Of a DNA stretch of 64,000 nt, positions 43,600 through 53,312 are shown in pieces. Origin of the DNA: Idiomarina sp. X4 (lineage in GTDB: Bacteria; Pseudomonadota; Gammaproteobacteria; Enterobacterales; Alteromonadaceae). A program made the translations under genes and the position numbers. Where the stretch lies: contig NZ_CP025000.1 in NCBI RefSeq assembly GCF_002808045.1, positions 372,001 to 436,000 on the forward strand, in the 5' to 3' direction. The notes beneath the pieces are model-generated. The model ran no database searches. It was not told the origin of the DNA and worked only from the letters and a program-made list of their open reading frames with translations. Positions within the stretch are counted from its first letter, which is position 1. Each line of letters starts with the position of its first letter.

Positions 43600-43652
43600 G
43601 GGGAAATAGCGAGCTATTATAGTGTCTCTGTCTATAAGGGCTCCCAAAAAGA

Positions 43653-43681
43653 AAAGGCTGACTCAAAAAGAGTCAGCCTTT
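43653..43681 (-). terminator. Terminator of TonB-dependent receptor 1
   Basis: Perfect 12 bp stem AAAGGCTGACTC / GAGTCAGCCTTT with a 5 nt loop and a T-rich tail on the minus strand, 20 bp beyond the receptor stop codon. Confidence 0.88.
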
Positions 43682-43700
43682 GATTCCTAAAAATTAGGAT

Positions 43701-46310
43701 TTAGAAAGATTGTTCAATCTTGAAGAAGATAGAACGACCTAATACATCATAAAGAGTCCAAGTTACGTCACGATAGTCACGGAAACCGTCGTACCAGCCA
43801 GTTGGCTCTTTATCAAATACGTTGTTCACACCTAGAGTGATGCGACCGTTGTACGCATGGTTGTACGAGAACTGTACATTATGCTTAACGTAGCTAGGAA
43901 TAGCTTGTAAGTAAGTCACACCGTACTCTTCGTTACCAGAGTCTTGAGGACCGATGTAGTATGTGGTCCAAGCAGCTCCCCATTCGTTGTGCTTCCAGTC
44001 AACAGACATGTTCGCACGCAGTTCTGGGTAATCCTGGATACCAGCATAGTCAAATGGTGCCGCATCTGGTGCAGTTTGTTCTACGTATTCACGAACATAA
44101 CTTGCTTCAGCTTTAACACCGATATCACCGAAGTCAGTACTAACGTTGTAGTTAGTTTTGAAATCGAAACCAGAAGTTTCCAAGCTTGCCATGTTTTGGT
44201 CAAAGCTATACATAGTGTCGATTTGACCAGTGTTCGGGTCACGCACTACTGCAGGGTTAGAGCCCATGCCATTCTCACGTTCTTCCGCTAACAAGCGAGC
44301 TACACTGATAGCTGCGATTTTGTTATCCAGAGTAACGTCGTAGTATGAAAGCTCTGCAGACCAGTCGTCAGTAATGTTATACACAAGACCAGCTGTTAAA
44401 GATTCGCCTTCTTCTGGCTGTAGATCTGGGTTTCCACCGAACCAAGTTTTATGCTGAGTACCTGACTGATCACAGTATACTGGATCCGAGTTGCCAGGTT
44501 GATCACACCATAAAGTATCTACTGCTGTTTCAAAGCTTAGCGCTTGAGAAGAGAACATTTCGCCCATGTTTGGTGCACGGAAAGACTCACCCCAGCTTGC
44601 ACGTAATAGCAAAGAATCAGTTGCACGCCATGCGATACCTAGCTGTGGAGCCACGTTATCAAATTTACCACCAACAACTTGAGCACCAACATCACCTTCT
44701 TGGTCGTATTCGTCATAACGAACCGCTGCACTAACATCTAAGTCGCCCGGCAGTGTAGTTTGTAGTTCCGCGTATACTGACGTACGGTCGCGATCTGCGA
44801 ATACGTCATCACCACCTGAACCACCTGATACATTACCTGATGCTGATTGAGGGTCGCTTTGTTGTGTAAATTCGATTCTCTCGAACTCAGCACCGATCAA
44901 GCCAGACATTGAAACTGTACCGTTATCAAACAACAGTGTTGATGCAAAACCATCAATCTGCGTGCTATCAAACTCAGCACGGTAAAGGCCTGTGTGAGCA
45001 GCTTGAGAATACAAATCAGTCATTTGAGCATTCCAGTCTTCAAAGCTCATTCCTGAAGTATTCAATAAATCGTATTCACCACTATCAATCAAACGCTGGA
45101 TAGTTACGTCGTTAACCAAGTTTGAGTTGAACGAGCGAGTGCTTGATTTGCTGTATTGGCCGTTGATTTCCCAATCTACGCCATTACCGATATCCGCAAA
45201 ACCAACCAAACCACCTAAGAAATCGATAGTGTTGATTTCAGTACGTGTATCACGCTCACCAATTTGAGCAGAACGCATAGATAACGTTAGGTCTTCACCT
45301 GTCGTGTTATATGGGTTATCTGCAGACATTGTTGGTGCAGTTGTTGATACTGGCGTACCTGCATAACGAGTATCAGTTTCTGATAATGAAGCGCTTGCGC
45401 GACCACGGAAACGAATATCGTTAGTTAAGTTGTAATTGAAGTTTGATAAAATTGAGTTTTGCTCAACATCACCAAAGAACTTAGTTACTTGGCCAAATTC
45501 ATATAGGCAACGACCATCGCCACTTGGGTGGACGTTTTCAGCAACATCACAGAAGTCAGCAGAATACCAGTCTCCGCTATCAGCGCCTTTCGCGTTAGGA
45601 ACTGCACTGTATGAAGAGCCGCCTAATTCTGACCATAGTTCACGGTCAAATACTGCATCGGTACGATAGTTTTCAAAGGTAAAAGTAATATTACCTTTAT
45701 TCGTTGCAAAACCAGTAGATGCAGTGAAGCGATCGCTGTCACCGCCGTCGGCTTTAGGGCGCTCAGCGTCATAAGTAAAGTTAAGACCAGTAAAGTCTTT
45801 CTTCGTGATGATGTTAATTACACCCGCAACAGCGTCTGAACCGTATACAGCAGATGCACCTTCACGAAGTATTTCGATGCGTTCAACGATAGCCATTGGG
45901 ATACGCGAAGTATCAGCTGCAGAGCCTGAGCTCGAGCTTGTACCTGGCATACGGCGACCATCTAAAAGCACCAATGTATAGTTTGGCCCTAAGCCTCGCA
46001 TGTTCACGTTACTAGTAGCGCTGCCGCCTGAACCGTAACCTGAAACACCACGCCATGAACCAAAGCTGTTAACAGACGCATTGTTCAATACGTCAGCAAC
46101 TGTTGGCTCACCTGAAATTTGAATATCTTCTGCAGTTATTACAGTAACTGGAGACGCAGTTTCCATATCCACTTGTTTAATACGTGAACCTGTAACTTCA
46201 ATACGCTCAACTTTTTCTTCTGTGTCTTGCGCAACTGCTAAAGCAGGAAAGCCTAAAGAAGCAGCTACTGCTGCTGCCGTTAAGCTTTTACGAAATGTCA
46301 TATTTTTCAT
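43701..46310 (-). CDS. TonB-dependent receptor 1
   Basis: 869 aa outer-membrane receptor. Signal peptide with AAAVAASLGFPALAVAQ cleavage region; TonB-box-like VERIEVTGSRI; plug domain with PVTVITAEDIQISGEPTVADVLNNASVNSF, MRGLGPNYTLVLLDGRR and ILREGASAVYGSDAVAGVINIITKK; barrel ending IFFKIEQSF with terminal Phe. Its substrate is unknown; the plug wording is that of large marine TonB-receptor families, not of a known siderophore receptor. It is a close paralogue of receptor 2 at 47500-50124 and shares its leader motif. Confidence 0.93.
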   Translation of the reverse strand: MKNMTFRKSLTAAAVAASLGFPALAVAQDTEEKVERIEVTGSRIKQVDMETASPVTVITAEDIQISGEPTVADVLNNASVNSFGSWRGVSGYGSGGSATSNVNMRGLGPNYTLVLLDGRRMPGTSSSSGSAADTSRIPMAIVERIEILREGASAVYGSDAVAGVINIITKKDFTGLNFTYDAERPKADGGDSDRFTASTGFATNKGNITFTFENYRTDAVFDRELWSELGGSSYSAVPNAKGADSGDWYSADFCDVAENVHPSGDGRCLYEFGQVTKFFGDVEQNSILSNFNYNLTNDIRFRGRASASLSETDTRYAGTPVSTTAPTMSADNPYNTTGEDLTLSMRSAQIGERDTRTEINTIDFLGGLVGFADIGNGVDWEINGQYSKSSTRSFNSNLVNDVTIQRLIDSGEYDLLNTSGMSFEDWNAQMTDLYSQAAHTGLYRAEFDSTQIDGFASTLLFDNGTVSMSGLIGAEFERIEFTQQSDPQSASGNVSGGSGGDDVFADRDRTSVYAELQTTLPGDLDVSAAVRYDEYDQEGDVGAQVVGGKFDNVAPQLGIAWRATDSLLLRASWGESFRAPNMGEMFSSQALSFETAVDTLWCDQPGNSDPVYCDQSGTQHKTWFGGNPDLQPEEGESLTAGLVYNITDDWSAELSYYDVTLDNKIAAISVARLLAEERENGMGSNPAVVRDPNTGQIDTMYSFDQNMASLETSGFDFKTNYNVSTDFGDIGVKAEASYVREYVEQTAPDAAPFDYAGIQDYPELRANMSVDWKHNEWGAAWTTYYIGPQDSGNEEYGVTYLQAIPSYVKHNVQFSYNHAYNGRITLGVNNVFDKEPTGWYDGFRDYRDVTWTLYDVLGRSIFFKIEQSF

Positions 46311-46317
46311 GAGTAAA

Positions 46318-46362
46318 AAACTCCCTGGAACGTTTTTATTATTTCGCTTCTTTTAAAGAAGC
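46318..46362 (-). promoter_or_regulatory. Leader of receptor 1: TTCCAGGGAGTTTT box plus upstream stem-loop
   Basis: Minus strand TTCCAGGGAGTTTT (46317-46330) just before the ATG, containing the ribosome site. Fifteen nt upstream of it is a perfect palindrome GCTTCTTT-T-AAAGAAGC (46346-46362). Receptors 2 and 3 have the same box with a different stem at nearly the same distance. Confidence 0.55.
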
Positions 46363-46441
46363 TGTCTAGAATCTAACAGGAAGTTAAGGAGTTGTAAACT
46401 TTTCGTGTGAATTTCGTTGATACTTTCTTAAAGTCTTAAAC

Positions 46442-46460
46442 AGGCCGCTCAAAGCGGCCT
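46442..46460 (-). terminator. Probable terminator of the methyltransferase gene
   Basis: Perfect 8 bp stem AGGCCGCT / AGCGGCCT with a 3 nt loop, 20 bp beyond the stop codon. The following T-run is broken (GTTTAAGAC), so strength is uncertain. Confidence 0.6.
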
Positions 46461-46480
46461 AAGCCCCCCAAAAAATATAA

Positions 46481-47395
46481 TTATTTTGACGCGCGAATAC
46501 AGTTACCAAAAACCCCACTTTCAGGAAACTCAACCTCCTGAATATCAATATTTTTAAAGCCTACGGCCTCTAGCCGCATTTGAGTTTCGCGTGTATTTCC
46601 CAGCTGTTCGGTAGCTTTTAGTAAAGTCTGAGCCCTAGCCTTGTGAGAAGTTATAGAATTCATATATGCAACATAGACTTGACGTGACTCAACTTCATTA
46701 CCTTTTGCGGCAGCCTGCAATAGATGTTTTGTCGCTGGTACAAAATTCATTGCGTGAAAAGCCGGGCTACGTTCATACTTTCGCGCAAACTGGTTAAGCA
46801 TTTGTTGCGCCTGTAGCGCTGAACGCGGCAAATTGCTCGGGCCATGTTTCAATAGCGCCTCTTGTAACGGTGCCACAGCTTTCTTAAGGTGCTTTACCAC
46901 TGATGGAGTTAAATCATAAATAGCCTGGCTCTTTTTATAAATTAGCGACGACTCAGAATGTACCAAGGCGATGAAAGAGCCCCCTCTTTTCAATTGGGCA
47001 TGCAAATTTTTCAACCCCTCTTTCATATCACCGTATTCAACACCATAGTGAGATACGAACATACCTACTTTTTTATTAGAGGGTAGCTTGAACGTTTCAT
47101 AAGGCGTATTTCCTGAAAGTTTTAGCTCTTTATTCGGCGGGTTTATCTCAGCAGAATCTATCCCTTGAACATCTAACTTCTTACCTTTCTCTTCTGAATA
47201 TTCAGTCAACCACTGAACCACAGCACCATTACCTGTACCAATGTCGACTATCGGCTGCTTTATATCGGCTTCATCGAAGCGCTCAAACCAAAATTTACGC
47301 ATTTGGTAAGCTTGTAAGCGTGACTTTTCATCCAGAAAACTTGCTTTCGCAGCGCGTTGCCAATACTCAGTCCATGGGTTCTTTGTTGTTTTCAT
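46481..47395 (-). CDS. Class I SAM-dependent methyltransferase, substrate unknown
   Basis: 304 aa soluble protein. The SAM-binding motif I is IVDIGTGNGAVVQWL (about residues 45-60). The acidic loop after strand 2 is present (VQGIDSAEI), and there is a post-core KRGGSFIALVHSE segment. The central helical region (about 150-240) is lysine-rich and has no recognised domain. It lies between two paralogous TonB-dependent receptors on the same strand, but each gene has its own hairpin, so cotranscription is not evident. I cannot assign a substrate. Confidence 0.8.
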   Translation of the reverse strand: MKTTKNPWTEYWQRAAKASFLDEKSRLQAYQMRKFWFERFDEADIKQPIVDIGTGNGAVVQWLTEYSEEKGKKLDVQGIDSAEINPPNKELKLSGNTPYETFKLPSNKKVGMFVSHYGVEYGDMKEGLKNLHAQLKRGGSFIALVHSESSLIYKKSQAIYDLTPSVVKHLKKAVAPLQEALLKHGPSNLPRSALQAQQMLNQFARKYERSPAFHAMNFVPATKHLLQAAAKGNEVESRQVYVAYMNSITSHKARAQTLLKATEQLGNTRETQMRLEAVGFKNIDIQEVEFPESGVFGNCIRASK

Positions 47396-47441
47396 TATTG
47401 TTAGCTCCAGTACTACTACGACAGTCTTTTCATGCTACCAC

Positions 47442-47470
47442 AAAAAAGCCCGGCTCAAAGAGCCGGGCTT
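47442..47470 (-). terminator. Terminator of TonB-dependent receptor 2
   Basis: Perfect 11 bp stem AAGCCCGGCTC / GAGCCGGGCTT with a 3 nt loop and a run of T on the minus strand, 30 bp after the stop codon. Confidence 0.87.
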
Positions 47471-47499
47471 GCTTTATTCTGCGGTTAAAGCAGAGTGTT

Positions 47500-50124
47500 T
47501 TAGAACGACTGTTCGTACTTGAAAAATACCGTACGACCTAATACGTCATACAAGCTCCAAGTAACATCGCGGTAGTCACGGAAACCGTCATACCAGCCAG
47601 TTGGTTCTTTATCAAACACGTTGTTAACGCCAACAGTGAAGCGACCATCCATTGAGTTTGTGTAAGACACTTGAGCGTTATGTTTTACATAGCTAGGAAT
47701 AGCTTGCAAGTAATCTACACCGTACTCTTCATTACCAGAATCTTGTGGACCAATGTAGTATGTAGTCCACGCAGCGCCCCAGCTATCTTTTGTCCAGTTA
47801 ACTGCAACGTTTGCACGAAGCTCTGGGTAGTCCTGAATACCTGCATAATCAAACGGTGCCGCACCTTCGCGTGTAACTTCTACATAATCACGAACATAGC
47901 TTGCTTCACCTTTAACACCGATATTACCGTACTGAGTACTGAGGTTATAGTTAGTCTTAAAGTCGAAACCAGAAGTTTCTAAACTCGCCATGTTCTCATT
48001 ATAGCTGTACATTGCGGTGATTTTACCATCGCCGCCTTCTCGCACGACTAATGGGTTTGATCCAATACCGCCTTCCCGCTCTTCCTGCAGCAAGCGATCT
48101 ACGCTGATAGCTTCAATCTTATTATCGAGTTTGACATCGTAGTATGAAAGTTCTGCCGACCAGTTGTTGGTGATGTTGTAAACAGCGCCAACTGTCAAAG
48201 ACTCACCTTCTTCCGGCTGTAGGTCAGGTGTACCACCGAACCAAGTTTTGTGCTGAGTACCACGCTCATCACAATATACTGGGTCAGAGTTATTCGGGTT
48301 ATCACACCACATAGTGTCGACTGCAGTTTCGAAACTTAATGCTTCTGACGCAAACATCTCACCCATGTTTGGTGCACGGAACGACTCACCCCAGCTTGCA
48401 CGTAACAGTAATGAATCTGTTGCACGCCATGCAATGCCTAATTGTGGAGCAACGTTATCAAATGTTCCGCCAACAACTTCACCACCGACATCACCTTGCT
48501 GGTCGTATTCGTCGTAGCGTACGGCTGCATTAACATCTATGTTATATGGCAGAGATGTTTGAAGTTCTGCATAGACTGATGTGCGATCACGGTCAGCAAA
48601 TACATCATCACCACCTGAACCGCCCGAAATGTTGCCAGAAGCTGATTGTGGGTCGCTTTGCTGAGTGAAGTCAATGCGTTCGAATTCAGCACCAACCAAA
48701 CCAGACATTGATACAGTACCGTTATCGAACAACAGAGTAGATAAGAAGCCGTCTATTTGCGTGCTATCAAACTCAGCGCGATATAAACCTGTGTGAGCAG
48801 CACCTGAGTACAGCTCAGTCATTTGAGAGTTCCACTCGTCAAATGTCATGCCCGTCGTGTTGAAAATGTCGTATTCACCGCTGTTAATCATACGTTGAAT
48901 ATCACGGTCATTCACAAGGTTTGAGTTGAATGCGCGAGTAGTTGATTTGCTGTATTGACCGTTTACTTCCCAGTCAACCCCATTACCAATATCCCAGTAA
49001 CCGACTAATCCACCTAAAAAGTCAATGTTATTGATTTCCGTACGAGTATCGCGCTCACCGATTTGTGCAGAGCGCATGCTTAACAACAGCTCTTCACCCA
49101 TTGGGTTCATCGGGTTATCTGCGCTCATAGTCGGCTGGTTGGTTGATACTGGCGTGCCGGCGTAGCGAGTATCGGTTTCTGACATAGATGCACTTGCACG
49201 ACCACGGAACTGGATATCACGAGTCAGATTGTAGTTGAAGTTCGACAGGATTGAATTCTGCTCTACGTCACCAAAGAATTTAGTTACGTTACCAAACTGA
49301 TACAAGCAACGGCCATCATCACTGGCAACCGTATTAGGCGCTGAATCACAGACGTCGGCTGAAACATACTCGCCAGCACCAGTGCCATCAGCATTTAATA
49401 CTTCGCCATTTGGTACTGAGCTGTATGAAGAAGCACCCAGGTAATCCCAAAGTTCACGGTCGAATACAGAGTCTGTGCGATAGTTTTCAAAAGTAAAAGT
49501 AATATTACCCTTATTCGTCGCAAAGCCAGTTGACGCTGTAAAGCGATCGCTATCACCGCCGTCAACACTTGGACGCTCACCATCATAAGAAAGCTGTAAA
49601 CCAGTGAAGTCTTTTTTAGTGATGATATTAATTACACCGGCAACAGCGTCTGAACCGTATACAGCAGATGCACCTTCACGCAAAATCTCAATACGTTCAA
49701 CAATTGCCATTGGTATTTTTGAAGTATCAGCGGCAGTACCGGAGCTTGAGCTAGTACCGGGCATACGACGACCATCAAGCAATACCAACGTGTAGTTTGG
49801 CCCCAAACCGCGCATGTTGACGTTGCTAGTTGCAGAGCCGCCTGAACCGTAGCCTGAAACACCACGCCATGAGCCGAAACTGTTAACAGAGGCATTATTC
49901 AATACATCAGCGACTGTTGGCTCACCTGAGATTTGGATATCTTCTGCAGTGATAGTCGTGACCGGAGATGCTGTCTCCATGTCTACTTGCTTAATACGTG
50001 AACCCGTAACTTCAATACGCTCAACTTTTTCATCTGCATCTTGCGCAACGGCTACAGCCGGAAAGCTTAAACAGGCAGTTACAGCTGCCGCCGTTAAGCT
50101 TTTACGAAATGTCATTTTCTTCAT
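47500..50124 (-). CDS. TonB-dependent receptor 2 (paralogue of receptor 1)
   Basis: 874 aa. It follows receptor 1 nearly residue for residue in the plug (MRGLGPNYTLVLLDGRRMPG, ILREGASAVYGSDAVAGVINIITKKDFTGL) and through most of the barrel. Differences concentrate in short surface-loop stretches, such as residues about 240-260, where receptor 2 has ADGTGAGEYVSADVCD and receptor 1 is shorter. Signal peptide ends near AVAVAQ; the C-terminus is VFFKYEQSF. Synonymous changes are abundant, so the duplication is old. It shares the leader box and upstream stem-loop. Confidence 0.93.
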   Translation of the reverse strand: MKKMTFRKSLTAAAVTACLSFPAVAVAQDADEKVERIEVTGSRIKQVDMETASPVTTITAEDIQISGEPTVADVLNNASVNSFGSWRGVSGYGSGGSATSNVNMRGLGPNYTLVLLDGRRMPGTSSSSGTAADTSKIPMAIVERIEILREGASAVYGSDAVAGVINIITKKDFTGLQLSYDGERPSVDGGDSDRFTASTGFATNKGNITFTFENYRTDSVFDRELWDYLGASSYSSVPNGEVLNADGTGAGEYVSADVCDSAPNTVASDDGRCLYQFGNVTKFFGDVEQNSILSNFNYNLTRDIQFRGRASASMSETDTRYAGTPVSTNQPTMSADNPMNPMGEELLLSMRSAQIGERDTRTEINNIDFLGGLVGYWDIGNGVDWEVNGQYSKSTTRAFNSNLVNDRDIQRMINSGEYDIFNTTGMTFDEWNSQMTELYSGAAHTGLYRAEFDSTQIDGFLSTLLFDNGTVSMSGLVGAEFERIDFTQQSDPQSASGNISGGSGGDDVFADRDRTSVYAELQTSLPYNIDVNAAVRYDEYDQQGDVGGEVVGGTFDNVAPQLGIAWRATDSLLLRASWGESFRAPNMGEMFASEALSFETAVDTMWCDNPNNSDPVYCDERGTQHKTWFGGTPDLQPEEGESLTVGAVYNITNNWSAELSYYDVKLDNKIEAISVDRLLQEEREGGIGSNPLVVREGGDGKITAMYSYNENMASLETSGFDFKTNYNLSTQYGNIGVKGEASYVRDYVEVTREGAAPFDYAGIQDYPELRANVAVNWTKDSWGAAWTTYYIGPQDSGNEEYGVDYLQAIPSYVKHNAQVSYTNSMDGRFTVGVNNVFDKEPTGWYDGFRDYRDVTWSLYDVLGRTVFFKYEQSF

Positions 50125-50129
50125 TTATA

Positions 50130-50181
50130 AAAACTCCCTGGAACATTTATTTTTAACGTTGCTTGATTGGCGAAAAGCAAC
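50130..50181 (-). promoter_or_regulatory. Leader of receptor 2: TTCCAGGGAGTTTT box plus upstream stem-loop
   Basis: Minus strand TTCCAGGGAGTTTT ends about 6 nt before the ATG. Fourteen nt upstream lies a stem GTTGCTT / AAGCAAC (50158-50164 and 50175-50181). The stem differs in sequence from that of receptor 1, but placement is conserved. Confidence 0.55.
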
Positions 50182-50194
50182 CTTTCCCCAAAAG

Positions 50195-50214
50195 GGGGTT
50201 AAACTTTTAACCCC
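50195..50214. promoter_or_regulatory. 20 bp near-perfect palindrome upstream of receptor 2, candidate operator
   Basis: GGGGTTAAACTTTTAACCCC: nine-base arms around a 2 nt centre, 71-90 nt upstream of the receptor 2 start. It overlaps a second short palindrome CCCC-AAAA-GGGG. It could be a repressor or activator site. No equivalent was seen before receptors 1 or 3. The rest of 50215-50349 has no gene that I can support. Confidence 0.4.
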
Positions 50215-50349
50215 AAGACATAAGAAATTCAAGCACTCATCGACCTCTTTATCTCGAAGCAAAATCAATCGAACAAAAAACCACCAGAAAGCGCAACAAC
50301 CAATCAGAAAAGTTAATTAAAGCAACTTTTGTTTCTTATAAAAAAACAA

Positions 50350-50378
50350 AAAAGCCAACCGCTAGACGGTTGGCTTTT
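50350..50378 (-). terminator. Terminator of TonB-dependent receptor 3
   Basis: Perfect 11 bp stem AAAAGCCAACC / GGTTGGCTTTT with a 7 nt loop and T-run on the minus strand, 25 bp beyond the receptor 3 stop codon. Confidence 0.86.
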
Positions 50379-50403
50379 TATTCATAAGTTTCTCTTTAGT
50401 GCA

Positions 50404-53307
50404 TTACATGAATTCGTAAGAAATACTCGCGAACACATAACGACCTAACGCATCAAAGTAGCCTGGGTAAGTATTACCATTACTACCGTTTGCACCAGTT
50501 AAGTATGGTGGATCGTTAGCGAGGATGTTGTTAACACCAACGCTGAACGTCATACCTTCTGAGAACTGATAGCGACCACTTAAGTCTAAGTAACTCTCTG
50601 TGCTAATACCTCTGGAGCTACCGGTTAAGTGATCAACCGCACCAAGAGCACGCCAGTTTGCGGAAACGGTGAAACCACTGTTACCCATCCAGGTTGCACG
50701 TATGTTGTGCTGCCACTCTGGGTTTGGTGAGCCACAAGTACCGCCCCATTTACCAGCACATTCGGTTGTTGCCAACCCGACAACTGGCTGAGTGTCAAAT
50801 TTAGTAAAATAAGTACCTACTAAATTAAACTTCAAACGTCCCCAGTCATTACTTAATTGGTGAGTAAACGTAGAGTTAATGTCGAAACCACTGCGTTGCT
50901 CGAAACCAATGTTTACGTTTGTTTCAACAATACTATCCTGACCTAACCACAATGAACCACTACTTTCACCACGGTTAATAAGGTCACAGAATGTAGCGTC
51001 TCCCGTTTCTAAACAAAGATCCAAGGTCGTTTCTGACGGCACAGTGCCAATTGCATCTTCTACTTTGATATCAAAGTAATCGACCGAGATATCAAAATTG
51101 CCATCCAGAGAACGGTAGACAAAACCTGCAGAAACGGTATCTGATGTTTCAGGTTCTAAGTTAGGGTTACCACCAAAAATAGCATTGTATTGGTTAGCCG
51201 GACTTTGAGGAATGCTACCGTACTGTGCAGCTGTAACGCCTGAGTTTTGGCACGCTTCCAGGCTTGCTTCCGGAGACGTACCCGCACATGGGTCACTATC
51301 CATGTCGTACAAGCCTAAGCTTTGAGGATCATACAGCTCACGAATGTTTGCATGCCGTGCAGCTCGTTGATAGCTGCCACGTAGTTTTATTTCTTGGTTA
51401 ACATCCCAACCAACAGCAACTTTATAAGTATCCGTTGTCTTATCGGTTGTATAGTCTGAGTAACGATAGCCTAAGTCAACAACGAAGCTATCAGCCCAAT
51501 CAGCTCCATCTACAACATAAATTTTTGCTTCGGTGAAAAATTCCTCAACACCTAGAGAACCTTCAGTTCCAATAGTGGGACCACCTTGGCCAGCACCATC
51601 ACCTGACTCGAAGTTGCTATCGGGACGATAAACTAACTTTTCATCACGGCTTGTTAAACCGGCCAATAACTCGACACCGCCATATGACCAAGGCGTTTTA
51701 ACACCATAATCCCCTAGGTTACCAATGACATAGCCAGTGACATCGCGTAGGTTAGTTTCACCAGTAGCGTACAGTGGAAGCGTTAAGTAATCCAAAGCTT
51801 CTTGCGTAATATTTGGTCCAAATATATCCCAAGGAACACAGTTTGGATCGGTTCCGTTTACGGCAGCAGTACAAGCAGCTTCTCCGGTGTCCGGATCTGT
51901 TGTTACATCAAGAGCGCGCCCGATATTAGTAATACTGAAGTCATTCTCATAAACAGAAGTCAGTGTCACATTACCGAAGTTGGCAGATAAATCGTAACTC
52001 CAAGTATCGTTAATGAACCCACGAATACCGAAAACGCCACGATAGGACAAATGTTGTAAGTCTTGTTGGCGAGGTCCACCTTCTACGTTTCGCTTACCAA
52101 TATAAACGCCTTCCCAAACATTTGGATCTCCGCCTGCTTGAGCTGGGCCTCCTGCTCCACAGATAGTATCGCGCTGTTGATCAGATAACAGCGGATTACT
52201 ACAACTTAAATCTACTTGAGGGAAGAATGCACCAGATTCAGCTATTTGAGAAACACTGCGATCTTTTACGTAACCCAACTCCGTGAAAAATTCAACATGG
52301 TCATTCAGTTCATACTTACCAAATGCGCCAAGCGTTATCCGCTCGTCCGGACGCTGGAAATAGTTTCTCGGACCATAGTTGTAGAGGCGTCCATCATATT
52401 CTTGAAGAGTACCTTCATCAATAAAGTAGTCATACCCACCCGGAGCAAAATCTGTAAGACGTCCATCAGGAATGGTACCGGAACCACCACAGTAATAATC
52501 TCCGTTATCATCCCGAGCATAAGCACAGATACTGTAATCTCGGTTATCCTGAGTAATCGCTTCGATATTTCTTACCGTTGCGTACGCAGTAATGTTTCCT
52601 CGTCCATTGTCAGAGTTTGCGCCAATAATGACTGAGAAGTCATTCATATGACCATCACGCCCTGAACTTGGTGCTAACGGGAACCCTTGCTCTTCCGACG
52701 CTTGTGCTACACCATTATTATTGTCGTTGTCATATTGATAAAAGCTGTGCTGATAGTCCAGCTTAACACCTTCAAAATCATCCTTCATGATGAAGTTAAC
52801 AACGCCTGCTACCGCATCTGAACCATAAGTCGCGGACGCACCACCTGTTAACAATTCAACATTCTCGACTAATGCACTAGGAATTTGGTTTAAATCAGGT
52901 GAAATACCACCGACTAAAGGAGAGCCCATAACCAGACGCCGACCATTCATCAGAACTAACGTTCGTTGAGGTCCTAAGCCACGAAGAGATACTGTGGCTG
53001 TACCGGTTGCGCCATTTGAATCAGTCGAAGTTTGCCCCGGAAAGACTTGAGGTAAATCATTAACCAAATCTTCAGCCCGTACGTTGCCGCTAAACTCAAA
53101 CTCTTCTGACGTAACTTGTGATATCGGGCTTGAACTAACAACATTCGCCGATTGTGGAATTCGAGAACCCGTTACCTGAATTCTCTCCACTGACTCTTTT
53201 ACTTCTGTTTCTTCATTAGAGTCCTGATCTTGTGCTAGAGCAGGAAAACCAATAACGCCAGCTATGGCTGCCGCTATAAGACTTTTGCTAAATTTCTTGT
53301 TATACAT
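50404..53307 (-). CDS. TonB-dependent receptor 3
   Basis: 967 aa outer-membrane receptor. Signal peptide region SLIAAAIAGVIGFPALAQ; TonB-box-like VERIQVTGSRI; plug domain (about residues 55-180) with PISQVTSEEFEFSGNVRAEDLVNDLPQVFPGQ, LRGLGPQRTLVLMNGRR and LLTGGASATYGSDAVAGVVNFIMKDDFEGV; barrel ending in FASISYEFM. Multiple Cys pairs (e.g. DPCAGTSPEASLEACQ) may crosslink external loops. It is only distantly related to receptors 1 and 2 in the barrel but has the same leader. Substrate unknown. Confidence 0.92.
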   Translation of the reverse strand: MYNKKFSKSLIAAAIAGVIGFPALAQDQDSNEETEVKESVERIQVTGSRIPQSANVVSSSPISQVTSEEFEFSGNVRAEDLVNDLPQVFPGQTSTDSNGATGTATVSLRGLGPQRTLVLMNGRRLVMGSPLVGGISPDLNQIPSALVENVELLTGGASATYGSDAVAGVVNFIMKDDFEGVKLDYQHSFYQYDNDNNNGVAQASEEQGFPLAPSSGRDGHMNDFSVIIGANSDNGRGNITAYATVRNIEAITQDNRDYSICAYARDDNGDYYCGGSGTIPDGRLTDFAPGGYDYFIDEGTLQEYDGRLYNYGPRNYFQRPDERITLGAFGKYELNDHVEFFTELGYVKDRSVSQIAESGAFFPQVDLSCSNPLLSDQQRDTICGAGGPAQAGGDPNVWEGVYIGKRNVEGGPRQQDLQHLSYRGVFGIRGFINDTWSYDLSANFGNVTLTSVYENDFSITNIGRALDVTTDPDTGEAACTAAVNGTDPNCVPWDIFGPNITQEALDYLTLPLYATGETNLRDVTGYVIGNLGDYGVKTPWSYGGVELLAGLTSRDEKLVYRPDSNFESGDGAGQGGPTIGTEGSLGVEEFFTEAKIYVVDGADWADSFVVDLGYRYSDYTTDKTTDTYKVAVGWDVNQEIKLRGSYQRAARHANIRELYDPQSLGLYDMDSDPCAGTSPEASLEACQNSGVTAAQYGSIPQSPANQYNAIFGGNPNLEPETSDTVSAGFVYRSLDGNFDISVDYFDIKVEDAIGTVPSETTLDLCLETGDATFCDLINRGESSGSLWLGQDSIVETNVNIGFEQRSGFDINSTFTHQLSNDWGRLKFNLVGTYFTKFDTQPVVGLATTECAGKWGGTCGSPNPEWQHNIRATWMGNSGFTVSANWRALGAVDHLTGSSRGISTESYLDLSGRYQFSEGMTFSVGVNNILANDPPYLTGANGSNGNTYPGYFDALGRYVFASISYEFM

Positions 53308-53312
53308 GAGTG

